64,000 bases of DNA from Vanessa cardui (GCF_905220365.1 NC_061129.1:5022803-5086802); one strand, 5' to 3'; positions 36,486 to 47,720 are shown, numbered from the stretch's first letter. Made by a program: numbers and translations. Notes: generated from the sequence alone by a model not told the origin.

Positions 36486-36587
36486 GTTCAGTTTAGCATA
36501 TTAGTAACCACAGAGCTATTGATAGTATACAATTACTCTAGACACTCTTTTTATACATTCGTTATATAACAGTAAAACAAAACCTAC

Positions 36588-36650
36588 CTCCTCATAGTCT
36601 CTGTACGAGTGTTGCGCTGGCGCAAGCGTCGGCGCAGGCGCAGGCAATGC
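36588..36650 (-). other. Open frame after the LMO4 stop, ending at a strong splice donor
   Basis: After the TGA at 36653-36651 the same frame stays open for 21 codons, with alanine-proline repeats (ALPAPAPTLAPAQ then HSYRDYEE). It then reaches GAG|GTAGGT, a near-consensus donor whose last exonic base is 36588. The exon end is in phase 0, the phase of the isolated terminal exon at 1017. It may be 3' UTR with a fortuitous donor, a readthrough extension, or coding sequence in a transcript that avoids the TGA. Confidence 0.4.
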
Positions 36651-36783
36651 TCATTCGCGCGAACGACGCGGGCGACCCACTTTGCCCTTGCGCACAGGCG
36701 CACCGGGAGTCGCCGCGTTCGCATTCTTCATCAGCTTCTGCCAGTCCTGCTCGCAGACTAGTGACCCCGCGAGCATATAGTAC
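36651..36783 (-). CDS. LMO4: LMO4-like LIM-only protein, coding exon 3 (C-terminus)
   Basis: The acceptor CACTGTCGCAG (ending at 36784) is followed by 133 bases. The first base completes Arg151, and the exon ends the second LIM domain (YYMLAGSLVCEQDW; zinc ligands Cys161 and Asp164). It continues with a linker and a basic tail, VRKGKVGRPRRSRE, then TGA. GRPRR resembles an AT-hook core; vertebrate LMO4, from memory, has no such tail, ending soon after the LIM domain. The phase-2 join to exon 2 is exact. A second possible donor, AAA|GTGGGT at 36681/36680, lies inside the tail and is also in phase 0. LIM-only proteins act in the nucleus as adaptors binding LDB1/Chip and transcription factors, without binding DNA themselves. 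Confidence 0.93.
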
Positions 36784-36989
36784 CTGCGACAGTGAACCCT
36801 TAGCTTAACATCGATCCTCAAAATGCAGTCTGCAATTCTACTATCAGATAATATTAACGGTTCATAAAAAAATATTATCATTATCATATCATTAGTAAAA
36901 TAATTAAATGTTACTAATCATAAGTATGTAGTATAAAATAAGTTATCGATGTCTGTTCCGATGTATCGATGTGTATGTATGCTTAGATC

Positions 36990-37173
36990 TTTAAAATTAC
37001 GCAACGGATTTTGATGCTGTTTCGAGAGGAGGGTTTTTGTATATAATACAAAGACATAGCAAAGAAACACTGATAATTTTAGAAGTTTCTAATGTGATGT
37101 TGTCAATATACAAAATCTGTAGTATATTTATTACCAGCATTGTACCCGTGCGAAACCGAGGCGGAAAGCTAGT
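36990..37173 (-). repeat. Interspersed repeat, relative of the one at 5958-6215
   Basis: On the minus strand it runs from the GTACCCGTGCGAAACC-side block to ATCAAAATCCGTTGCGTAAT, in the same order as the plus-strand copy at 5958. This includes the shared 'AGAAACTTCTAAAATTATCA' and 'AGTGTTTCTT' segments. It is a non-autonomous transposon of unknown family inside the small LMO4 intron. Confidence 0.65.
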
Positions 37174-37859
37174 ACGAAATAAATATAGTATTTTTAAATA
37201 CAATTAAACTCAATTGTTTTTTTATTTTTAATGTGCCGACAGTGTGTGGATTAAATATGAAACTATACGATTTTGTTTTCATATTGGAGATTTTTATCCG
37301 ATTGATAATTTACTCATTATCGAGCTTGTTCATCTGTTGATCGGTGGTAGTTTTTAATTTGACAATTAATATGTGGTGTAGTGCAATTTAAATATCGAAT
37401 AAAGGAATTTGAGTTCGGTTTTGATTACATAATATTTTTTTAATAAATCTTTAATCGTATATTAAACAAATGAGAAATATTAGATACTTGATTTATGGCG
37501 ATTAAGATTAGATAGAAGTATTAATTTCGGATTTTGCCTGAGATTTTCTTATATATGTTATATAATGTCATATTAACATATGGTACACGTGTATTAATTC
37601 CGATATCTTAAATGTTATCTTTAAACACAGTATATATTTATAAATTTGCATCTTCTACACATTAAAAAGCGCCGCTAAGCTGAGATGTTTTAATAATGCT
37701 TCAGAGAACCGTCAATCTCTCTGTCTAATGCCCATTGATAAGATTTATATCAACATAATTCACTATTTTTATAGACTAAATAATCTTGTATTCAAATAAA
37801 ATAATCTTGTGGACAATGTATATTTTAATTATATATTTGTATTTTAATGATCATTATTG

Positions 37860-38173
37860 GAAAAATAATGAGAGAGAGATGGCCCAGTGGTTAGAACGCG
37901 TGCATCTTAATCGATGAATGCGGGTTCAAACCCAGGCAAGCACCGCTGATTCATGTGCTTAATTTGTCTTTATAATTCATCTCGTGCTCAGCGGTGAAGG
38001 AAAACATCGTGAGGAAACCTGCATGTGACAAATTTCATAGAAATTCTGCCACATGTGTATTCCACCAACCCGCATTGGAACAGCGTAGTGGAATATGTTC
38101 CAAACCTTCTCCTTAAGGGAGAGGAGGCCTTTAGCCCAGCAGTGGGAATTTACAGGCTGTTGTTGTTGTTGTT
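37860..38173 (+). mobile_element. tRNA-derived SINE (Metulj-like), recent insertion in an LMO4 intron
   Basis: The A box (GATGGCCCAGTGG, 37878-37890) and B box (GGTTCAAACC, 37923-37932) are intact, and the body is nearly identical to the SINE at 6777-7077. The tail is a (TTG)n array at about 38158-38173. A perfect 12-base duplication, TGATCATTATTG, flanks it at 37848-37859 and 38174-38185. It lies antisense to LMO4, about 175 bases from exon 2. Low divergence and intact duplications indicate a young copy. Confidence 0.88.
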
Positions 38174-38347
38174 GTTGATCATTATTGTGGAAGCTATACG
38201 AATTGGAAGAAATCAATCATTTTTCCACAAAATCGATGATCATCAATATCTTATCGATATAAAGATGTCGAAAGAAAGATAATGTTAAGAATTTCTCTTT
38301 AAGGGCGATTTAATCGTTATGTATTCTTTTTAAAACGTGATAAGTAC

Positions 38348-38506
38348 CTATCGCCTTGCATGAGGTGTGAGCCGCACTTCGAGCACGCGAAGCATTTTAT
38401 GTGGAAGACGTGAAGGGGCTGCTGCGGCGCGTTCGTCCTCATCACGAACTCGCTCGCGGGTATCGCCTGCCCGCACGCTGCGCACGCGCCGCTTGAGCCG
38501 AACATT
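38348..38506 (-). CDS. LMO4: LMO4-like LIM-only protein, coding exon 2 (second LIM domain)
   Basis: Acceptor TTGTTCCAG ends at 38507; donor GATAG|GTACTT lies at 38348/38347. The 159 bases encode MFGSSGACAACGQAIPASEF through HIKCFACSKCGSHLMQGD, plus the split Arg codons on either side. Zinc ligands of LIM2 visible here are Cys106, Cys109, His133, Cys136, Cys139 and Cys142; exon 3 supplies Cys161 and Asp164. Human LMO4 has the closely similar stretches SGACSACGQSIPASELVMR and YHLKCFTCSTC, which identifies the gene. Relative to the vertebrate domain the loop between the second Cys and His is longer (TNAPQQPLHV), a feature I believe is usual in insects. Both boundaries are in phase 2. Confidence 0.95.
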   Translation of the reverse strand, partial: NVRLKRRVRSVRAGDTRERVRDEDERAAAAPSRLPHKMLRVLEVRLTPHARR

Positions 38507-38619
38507 CTGGAACAATAATGAGAACCAATTACATACATTATAGTTCTTGGTGTTATCAAAATATACCTCTCTGTTTGTAGTTAAGTTAGTTGTCATCTTA
38601 CTTGTAAGCGCTAGATTTT

Positions 38620-41560
38620 AAATGTTGTCTTACAAAATGAAAATCCAATGTAAACGGTATATTTTCCAAATTGTCTAAATCATTGAATAAAATTTGTGTG
38701 TTGATTGTAAATACGCTTATACAGAAATTTCTAATTTTGGATTTGATTTTGATAGTTTTTATAATTTATTTATATGCGTTCGTGAAGTAAACATCAATAG
38801 TAGGAATAAGAAAGTAATATCATCAACACAGATTTATTCAATACATTTATCGATTGTAAGTTATTTTTTTTAATTTCAAAGACATTATTCCAAAATATGT
38901 CCAACAATAATCGTTATTAGAGTTCAAAGTTGTATGTTGATCTAAATGTGTATCCATTTAATCGGAAACGAAAATATTTGTGGGAATGGATTGGTTGCTA
39001 TCTATATCAGGAATAGGAAGGCAATAAAGCAAATTCGTGGATAACATTAACCGATCAATCGCAAGTGGTAGATTTATGATTGGAATTATTGCGGCTTACA
39101 CTAAACAAACGAAAGCTAATAGTGTTTCATCATCTTAGCTGGAAGACGGCAATCTAAAGGCCACTTAAAACAGGGCTCTTTCAAAATCCCAGTCAGCTAT
39201 AATAGAATTGATTCGCAGACGAATTTGTGATCACAGTAATATGGTCTTAGCACTTTAGGATGCTGCTCGTTCTCCGGTATTTTTTCCCTCGGGAAGTCTG
39301 TTGCGCCCGCCACGTCATACAATAGTGTCTTGGTATTAAGATTCAGTGGCAACAAATGATCTATATCTGTTGGAATCCCTAATATCAGCGGTGTAAGGAT
39401 CCCGTGCCCGATATGAAGGATTTGAGGTTATTCCAACATTGTTGCTTTCTTTGACCGAAAAATATGAGATGCACTAAAAATAAAAATTGTGAATGTTGTG
39501 AACCTGCAAAGTGAACAATTATTTGGCTTGGGGATGGATCATTGAACTCTTGAGTCATTTCGCCTTTATATCATAGCAAACTAGAGTTTTTTCTTTATGT
39601 TGATCAACACAACGTGTAATGATCATAAATCTATGAGAGTGGAGCAGAAGTAAATTCACACACTCGACTAGATTGTATCTCTACAAACAGCAAATCAACG
39701 ATAGTATTCATATAACTCTTATGTTATAAAAATACTTAATCTATAATGAAAAAAGTAATTATTAACCTACATTAACCTAAATATTAGTAATTTAATATGT
39801 AATATACGTCACTATATCAGTCGTCACCAACTACAGGATGCAAAATGTTAGATTCTTTTTTTCAGTTTCACTGGCTTACATTTCAAACTGACAGTAATAG
39901 TTGCAGTTTGAACAATACAAGTGGTATGTGGGTGAGTGGGGGTGATTCTCATTTGTTTCTTTTATCTAGCAGTTTGATTTTAATCAGATCTGACAATTGT
40001 GTTTTCTTGGAACCAATTTACCATTTAACAATCGTTAACGTGTTCTATAAGAATTTCCATACGATTCTAACAATGATGACGTATTCTGTCTGGCAACAAA
40101 AAAAACACAACTAGCGAAGTATCGCGTACACGGCTGTGCAATGTAACCTACGGCTCGTAAAACTTTGATAAATGGATAATAAAACAAAATAATGACAGCG
40201 ATAATAAAACCCTGTGTATAAACTCTAGAACAGACGAGTAGTCGAGCTTTTTGACGGGTGTGAATCTATTTTATGTTAATTTTTCGCAGATACAACTTTG
40301 TTTGAAGATGTAAAGATGTAGACACATACGTACAAACGTACACGAAAATTCTTTATTTTATTTCGCATTCATATTCGAGTTCCATCAATCGTAATTGCAA
40401 TTAAAACATTTAAACATCGATCATTCAGAAATAGTTCCAAAACATTTTATTTATACGTCTTATTACTTATTACCTCGGCTGGTGGTAAGAGTGCTGGGTC
40501 ACTTTTCACTGAATGATATTCTGATTCAACATTCCCAATTGCCAGAATTCTCGTCACGACAAATATTTAGCATCACTTGTTTACATCATTAATGAAAATA
40601 ATTCGTTATGAATAATGTTGCTAGCAATCTTGCCTACACATTTTTTAAATATGTGGCCAAATTTTTAACTCACAATTGATAATATATTTTTTTTTCATTC
40701 ATGAAGTACAATTAAATATAGGCTGAATATACCTATATTATTTTATTTAATACATTAGTAAATGTATCAAATTATATAAAAGCGATGTTAATTTTAATAG
40801 TACTACTAATTCTTAAAGTTTTAGGTAATATTTGAGAACTGTATTTATCCCTTAATATGAATTAGTTGGTTATATACATATGTATAAGATTCCGGGGTCA
40901 CTTTACAATTACATACAGTAATATTAGCCTTGGTATACGTTTAACTCAATATAAATGTCAAATCTATTATGGCTAACATTAAAATAGCTCGAGCATTGAG
41001 CAATTATGCCTGTCAAGTCTAGAAGCAAAACTTCCGGCAAAATCTTACATTATACACATAAGCCGACCAAATATAATCGTGTTTAGTTTTTATAATGATT
41101 ATAAGTGATTTATTGCAACACTAAACATGGCTTAAGGGCGAATTACCATTTAAGCGTGTAATTGAAGTTTAAAGCTATAATGAGTGTAAGCGTGTATGAT
41201 AAGATATAAAAGTATTAACATGATCAATATCTAGTAATGGTTGTCACTCCTATAAATGTTTGAGACGTTTGAATGCCTCGCATGATTTGGGGAGGTTGGG
41301 GAAAGTTGAACTCATAAATTACTTTTTATATTTATATATTATACAAATATTCTATACGTGTGTATTAACTGAACTTTCGATGTACTGCGTTCGGGAAGAA
41401 AATAAATTCACACAGACGTATACATCGTATGTATGTTCAATAACGAATAAATAATGACAATTTTCTGATTGACTGAGTATGTATCAGATACGATCAATAC
41501 CAGATCGCACATAATATATTTATCATACTCGATTTCGCCATAGCTTTCCTAAATTCCTAC
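38620..41560. other. Intron, AT-rich, nothing coding
   Basis: No gene. The part at 39040-39480 is less AT-rich (GTCTGTTGCGCCCGCCACGT, GGATCCCGTGCCCGATATGA) and has the look of a decayed transposon rather than an enhancer, since ATTA cores are few. I cannot name it. The plus-strand frame at 39845-40114 is unsupported. Confidence 0.3.
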
Positions 41561-41569
41561 CTACCTCGG

Positions 41570-41690
41570 GAACCTTGACGCTATGTCTCTTGTACCTGTA
41601 GATTTACTCGCTTAGTCACTCTTATTTCCGGTGGTAATATATTGTTGCGTATTGGTAGAATATATGAGTAGGTGGTACCTACCTACTTTT
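41570..41690 (-). repeat. Fragment of the CCGGTTTGAAG-family repeat
   Basis: The order of segments (ACCTCGGGAACCTTGACG, TGCGTATTGGTAGAATATAT, GAGTAGGTGGTACCTACCTA) matches the reverse complement of the copy at 32740-33105 through its GTAGGTACCACC block. It is strongly decayed. Confidence 0.45.
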
Positions 41691-41929
41691 CACAAAGTCA
41701 AGTAGTTTATTGTTACATTATAAAAATCAACAATTTGCAGTTTGTGGTATATCAGTACCTATTAGTTACATAATATTTAATTTTTTCAGATTTCAATAAT
41801 GTTGTTATCGTATTATTCGACCGCTCTACGCCACCGCATCCCATTATTATGCATTACCGGTCACACATTGTAATAGAAATGTCTGATTAATTTAGTGGCT
41901 TCGATCGCATACATTACGTAGCAAACAAC

Positions 41930-43020
41930 GCAAGCATCAATTTTCCCCAAGTCACCCAATAGCCACGAGGCCCTTGTTGCAGCTGTTGTCATTTAATGGC
42001 CTCATTTAATACTTAATGAGTAATTATTGCAGCGGCTATTACCGTCGAACGGATTCGTATTATTTACAACCGTACTGAATATATTAATAAATCGTAACAA
42101 TCCGTTCGAAGCCAATCAAAATTTAATTACCTGCGCTTCCCCACTCCGAAATAATTTGAAGCAAACATCGCTAAAAGATAAATTTGAAAGTCTTAAAAGA
42201 TAAATTCACTTCAATCACTCGCAGCAAATAGGATTTCGTTTCATTTACTCCGGTAAGAGCGTTTTCAATTAAGGAACGCCCGACAAACAGTAGGTATCGG
42301 CGTATGAAGGTAAAATTAATTAAACCGAGCCAAGACAAACATGTACGAATCTATTTGTGTTGGACGCTCGCGAGGATGTGCGGTACACGATATACGAACT
42401 TGTCCCATCGATAAAAATGTTACGAATACGCCTTCAGAAATCAGAGACGAGTCTCAACTTATATGAGATATATGAAACTTTTCATTCAGATTTGTGTCGT
42501 AATAAACCCGTCCCATAATAAATATTTTTAAAGTATTTATTAACAGCCATTCGTTGTAATTCCAGCTTTGCGCTGAGTATATATTATTCTACGTCGATTA
42601 ATTACTTAAAATTAATCAAGTTTTTAGTGAAAGGGTACGAAATTAATCTCGAAGTCTTTTAGATTACCTTCATATGTGTCACGGATTTATTAGAATTCGC
42701 AATCGGAACTAACTTTTAGGTTTCCTTTCAAACTGATATTAATTAAGACATGTGTAATGAGGAAGTTTGGTGTCTCCGCTACCAGCTAGTCGAAGTTTAT
42801 TTGCCTTCGTTACGTGTAAAATTGAATACGTTGCCGTGAATCCTCATTAATTTAAGATGAAGACTGTATCTTGACATGTTATTTTATTCATTACGGGAAT
42901 GTCTCGAGTCTGAATGTTCACGTGTCGAGTTTAGATTGTTACAAGGAACATAATTTAAAAGCTCTCGGGAGATCATTAGCGGATAAGGACAGGTGAGAAA
43001 GATTTCATGTTATATCTCCG
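41930..43020. promoter_or_regulatory. Candidate enhancer islands in LMO4 intron
   Basis: Raised GC and many ATTA cores: AGTAATTATTGCAGCGGC near 42019, AAATTTAATTACCTGCGC near 42119, AAAATTAATTAAACCGAGCC near 42311, and CTCATTAATTTAAG near 42843. The blocks at about 41930-42440 and 42740-42990 are separated by AT-rich DNA. No reading frame. Function inferred. Confidence 0.35.
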
Positions 43021-44900
43021 TAACTTTTGACGTTACGGGGAAAAATGATGAAACTAAATATAAACAATATATTCGATATTACACGCTTTATATTCGTTTC
43101 ATTTGAAGTGGGCATTGATAACGAATTATTTGAATGAAATTAAGAATGTTTAATGAAATTTATTAAGCAGCTTTATGTATAATAATTCCAAATTGAAATA
43201 AATAATGACATTGGATGGATATTTATTCTTCAAAACAACAATCATCGGATCATTTAGTACGAAGTGTATATAAGATTCGTCAACTTGTACGTAATACAGT
43301 CAAACTGAAGGAGTGTCCTATTCAAGAGTTAATTACGTCACTTGAATAAAACGAACGATGTCAGAATTTTGATAAATGTAGGAAGCAAGTCAATTTTAAA
43401 TTTCGAAAATGACACTAGATTAAATTGATTGCATCCAGCTGATAACGCTACCAGGACAAGCACTGAATCATAGTAGGCTCCTCAAGTTTGAGGTCATTTA
43501 TTTTATTTTTACGAGTTTTATAATTACTAATGACATTATGAGATGATCGTTTTAAAATTAACATTTAACAAAAAGTTTCTATTTAAATACTATTTCCTAA
43601 TCTATAATCATTGTGAACAAAGTAGATCAGATTCAAGGATATAAAATTGAAGTAATTCGTCATCAGTAACTTACTTGTTCTATCGATGGAATAATTTAAA
43701 GATTATTATAAAATACATTCGATGAAAATTACGAAAAAAGAAATTAGCAATCAAATTTTAAAAAAATGTAAAAACCCCAAACCCTGCAACGCATAAGCGG
43801 CTTACCAACTTAATGGAACAAAACTTCGCGAGCAAATCCTCCCCGAGATTCCCAAAACTATGTTAGAAAGATGAAAGACGACGTAAATGTGAAAATTAAA
43901 ATCAAACTAATTATTTAATGGGAACATCTATTACTTATGGTGGTTAGTAGATTAGCTGTACACTTTGTTTGTTTTGTTTACTTTTTTTTATTCATGAGCC
44001 AATATCGATTTTTCAATGATATTGTTTTAGTAATTACATTATTTCATTTGAATACGATTATGATTGAGGGCTCAATAAGTTCGCCTACAAAATTGTACGG
44101 GACGGGACATCTTACTTGTTGCTTCCTATCCCTTCGTAGAGATGATTTTATTTTCGTTTTCATGTTCATGAATTATTACACGGATATTTGATATTTATTA
44201 AAGCTAGAAGATTATTTATGTAATATGTGATAAAATTTACACGTTTTGAAATTGTTCGAATCGAAATATGACAAGGGTATTTATTCTATTAATCTGTTTA
44301 AATGTAATTATATTGATTAAATTATATCCAACAACTTAGGTTTTTTTTAATGTAGTACGAATTATTTACAAGTACAGAATTATTATAGATTAATCTCTCT
44401 ATTACTGATGTTTTTGTTTAAATAAGCGTAAAATGAAATTGAATGTTATACATGGTTCGAAGAACACGCAAGAAAATCTTAAACAATTTACTAACATCTT
44501 ATGCATGTAATAAAGATCGCTTACAGTATGCTAGTTACGGCAGTAATAAAGCAGGCGAGTTATCGGATGTCGTTATAATCACAATGCATGTTAGGACGGT
44601 GGTGTATCAAGTTAGCACGTCGTTAGCAAGAAACTCGTTAGCGGCGCGTGGCGTCGACAAGGCAAGAATTTGCTAATGACGCGTGCCGCCCGCTCGCTCG
44701 CAAGACGCAAGACGCGGGACGCAAGGCTCCGCAGAGGCAGTACTCGGCAGTCACGTGATAAACTTACGTGTATATCACTAAAAAATATATTCAAGCGTGA
44801 ATTTGTATTTGGAACTCTTTTCATGGAATATTTTATTTTATAAAAATGTTGAATCAAAATTTTAACGTGGCCAGCACAGTTTTTATTAATGAGACAATAA
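43021..44900. other. Intron, AT-rich; small CpG island at 44560-44770
   Basis: No gene. The block near 44630-44745 is CpG-dense (GCGGCGCGTGGCGTCGACAA) with imperfect tandem CGCAAGACG-type units (CGCAAGACGCAAGACGCGGG). A short frame of 84 residues at 43937-44191 on the plus strand is hydrophobic by AT composition only. Confidence 0.3.
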
Positions 44901-44904
44901 AATT

Positions 44905-45560
44905 GTTTATTCGATCAATTAAATACAACCGAAGGTGATCGGAAGGCGTCGAAAAAGATTTATTGCTTTCCGATAAAAATACATGGACCGATATAGGAAA
45001 TGTAAATTTTCGGAACATCCCACACATGCAGCTACAATTAAAACGTTAAAAAAAAATAAACTATCGGTTTTTATAAACATTAACGCACAACCGTGAAGCA
45101 ATCTCGTATTCAAATTGACATAGGTAGTAAAACAACAGAGCCTCCGGACTAAGTTCCATAAACTCGTTCCGAACTCCCCTCTACACACTCTATCGGCGAT
45201 TTTTAATTAAGTCCCTAGCGAGCGTCGAGCGAGCAAAGTAACACCATCAATTCATTATCCTAAACTCCGGCCCGATTGTTCCTCGCTCGCTACTTACGCA
45301 AACTTTCATTTTAATCAAGCGTTTAATTAAAAATTATCCGAGAAAAACAAAATAAGCCCGTTAGGGCGGTCTGAAACTAATTAAGGCGCATACGATGAGC
45401 CGTCCGACAACAGCGGCCGTGAGGTGAGCGTCCTTTAATTAAACGCCTGTTCTACTCCAGTGGCCGCCCGCGCCGCCCGCGCCGCTCGCCGAACTATTAC
45501 TGCGCCGCCGGTCGCGGAAAGTCTACAAGCTATCCGCGTTCTCATTGAGACAATCGCTTA
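44905..45560. promoter_or_regulatory. Strong candidate enhancer island in LMO4 intron
   Basis: High GC with dense CpG at 45160-45540 (GTGGCCGCCCGCGCCGCCCG near 45461) and TTAATTAA-type cores at about 45205, 45323, 45378 (ACTAATTAAGGCGC) and 45436 (CTTTAATTAAACGCC). Four near-identical TTAATTAA palindromes in 240 bases is a striking density. No domain-bearing frame overlaps it. Confidence 0.45.
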
Positions 45561-47375
45561 ATATATCGCTTCTTGAAACATTTTTTTAGCAAGGTTAAAT
45601 TTAATCTCCTTAAGAGGAAAGTTTTTGCTCAGTTGTAGAAAAAAACGGACACTTGCTTTCCAAGTCCTTTACTCCTGTATCAATCTTAGACTAAAGCTAT
45701 TTCATTAACACACCATACAACAAAAAACGATTTCAAAAGATATAGATCTTTTTTTGACTCAATTCTGTTAAATACCGTTTTGGGTTTATTTATAGGAATC
45801 CATGTTGGTATTGAAACAAATTAATAATGGAAATTTGATATGAAAATATGATACGTCTAGTTTATTTTTGGTTGTAAGCGTAAATTAAAATTGTAAATAA
45901 AAGTATATTATAATACTAAAACACAGCACAAAACCGATATACCCAAATAAAACAGAACGATGGCGGAGTAGACGCAAACTTTTCTAATTAATGTTAATTT
46001 ATCAATTAACTTGCGCTAAGAATTAATTATCTCAGCATTACGATCCCTGACTTTATTAATAAACTTCCACTAATCAATCTTCTAAAATAGCCCGAGAGGA
46101 ATATGGAAAATCTAGTAATTACTACTTATGAAATTACAAGCTGTTTATTTAGGTTAAATTCATTAAGATTCTCTTTTGTACTTTTCAACAACAGAAGAAA
46201 ATTTGTTTATGCAGACGGTATGAAACATCTTCATTAGATTGAGAAATCTTCTATCTCCGACTATCTCTTCTAATTACATCGAAGTTATTCCGAAAACAAA
46301 AAAATGCCAATAAATTGGAACGTTCATAGTATATTTAAGAAATATAAACAAATTTATACCCTGATTATGATTTACAGAAACACCAGCTAACTGAGTAATA
46401 CATATTATTAGTGCACAATGTGTGTGCAAAGTGTAAACACAAGTGGAGTTTCTTTCTAAGTTCATAATCCGATGAGTGGACACCAGTGACAAGAAGTAGG
46501 TAGTAGTCGAAAAATTATCAAGCGTTTTATGAGGCACGGGAGTACAAACTTTTTGACAGAAACTCCAATAACTTTTTAACGATCCGACCAGAATAATTAA
46601 TTAATAATAGAACAATTATTCTCAATTTTTATATTTTATATTGTCTAATGAGTATTAATAATGAGAAGTAATTCTGGTGGTGGGGATTTGCACACACAGT
46701 TTGTTTGGTTACCACTCCCTGGGTATCACATATTATATCGCTATAAAGATAGAAACTGCATCAAAATCGGAACATCTGAAGTAAATATAGAACATTGGAG
46801 ACTTTTCGGTTTTTTTAAGTGACTTAAAAATTACAATACATTTTAATTTAAATTATAAAATGTCAGTATATTAATGTGTGTTAATTTATAACTAAAGAAA
46901 TCTATTTTGACAAAGAAATGAAGTTTAGAGGTGAAAATTTATTGAGATGTCAGATGTGTTCGGTATTTTTTTTATAAATAACCGTTTCTATTTAAAAATG
47001 TTCAAAGTATTAATATAAATCATTATTTTACACGAACCATAATAACATATTTTTCTTAATAAAATCACAAACGGGTTTGTATTATTTATGAGCCACAAAT
47101 TTTAATTAATTGACAATTAAAATAATATAAACGGTTAATATATAACATCAAACGATGCATTTAGCGTTTGTAGATTTAACATTAATTGAAAACATTCAAA
47201 ATATGCGGTTCGTCCAGTTTTTGTAATAAAACGAAATAATTTTTTTTATCAAACAAATCTTAAAGATATTTTAAAAACGCTCGTTTGTAATCTTGATATT
47301 TTTTATCAGGAATTGACGCTCGAACAAAATATTCAACGATAGAACCACTAATTCATAATTCCAGTCACATTTAAT
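45561..47375. other. Intron, AT-rich, with a repeat fragment at 46525-46590
   Basis: No gene. The 46525-46590 segment (GAGGCACGGGAGTACAAAC, TTTTTGACAGAAACTCCAAT, AACTTTTTAACGATCCGACC) resembles an internal part of the repeat family seen at 22885-23225. It is too short for a firm call. Confidence 0.35.
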
Positions 47376-47379
47376 TAAA

Positions 47380-47720
47380 GTAATAAGCATCGGTCAACAC
47401 ATCAGATTTAATTGGCCACGAGCGCGCGTATTAATTACACCAATTATCTGTAACATTCATAAATAATAATAATTTATTGCTGGCAACATTTGTCAAAAGC
47501 CGCGCTCACACGATGAGCTAATCGACTATCACCGCTAATTGCCCCCGTCCCCGGCGCCCACCTGCCCGCGCCCCGCGCGCCCCCCGGGAGGGACCCGGTA
47601 CGGTGCAGGTCCCGCTCCCCGCTTGCCGCTAACTAATTAGATAAGTTTGCAACTCCACTGTACTTCTGGTGCCCCGCTCTGCCGTTAAGCATCAATCTTT
47701 TTAATTAAACATTTTTGACG
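47380..47720. promoter_or_regulatory. Candidate enhancer island with extreme GC core
   Basis: TTTAATTGGCCACGAGCGCG, GTATTAATTACACCAATTA, CGCTAATTGCCCCCG and GCTAACTAATTAGATAAG flank a core at about 47538-47625 that is almost entirely G and C. The AGATAAG at about 47640 is a GATA-type site next to a TAATTAG core. This is the sharpest base-composition contrast in the window. Regulatory role inferred. Confidence 0.45.

Larger units (their letters stand above)
36784..38347 (-). other. LMO4: LMO4 intron between coding exons 2 and 3
   Basis: A 1564-base intron with donor AG|GTACTT and acceptor CGCAG|G. It carries a reverse-strand interspersed repeat (36990-37173) and a recent SINE (37860-38173). 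The remainder is AT-rich with no other feature. Confidence 0.85.

Noticed and set aside
38025..38282. 85-residue plus-strand frame
   Set aside because: It is translation of the SINE body and its (TTG)n tail, not a gene.
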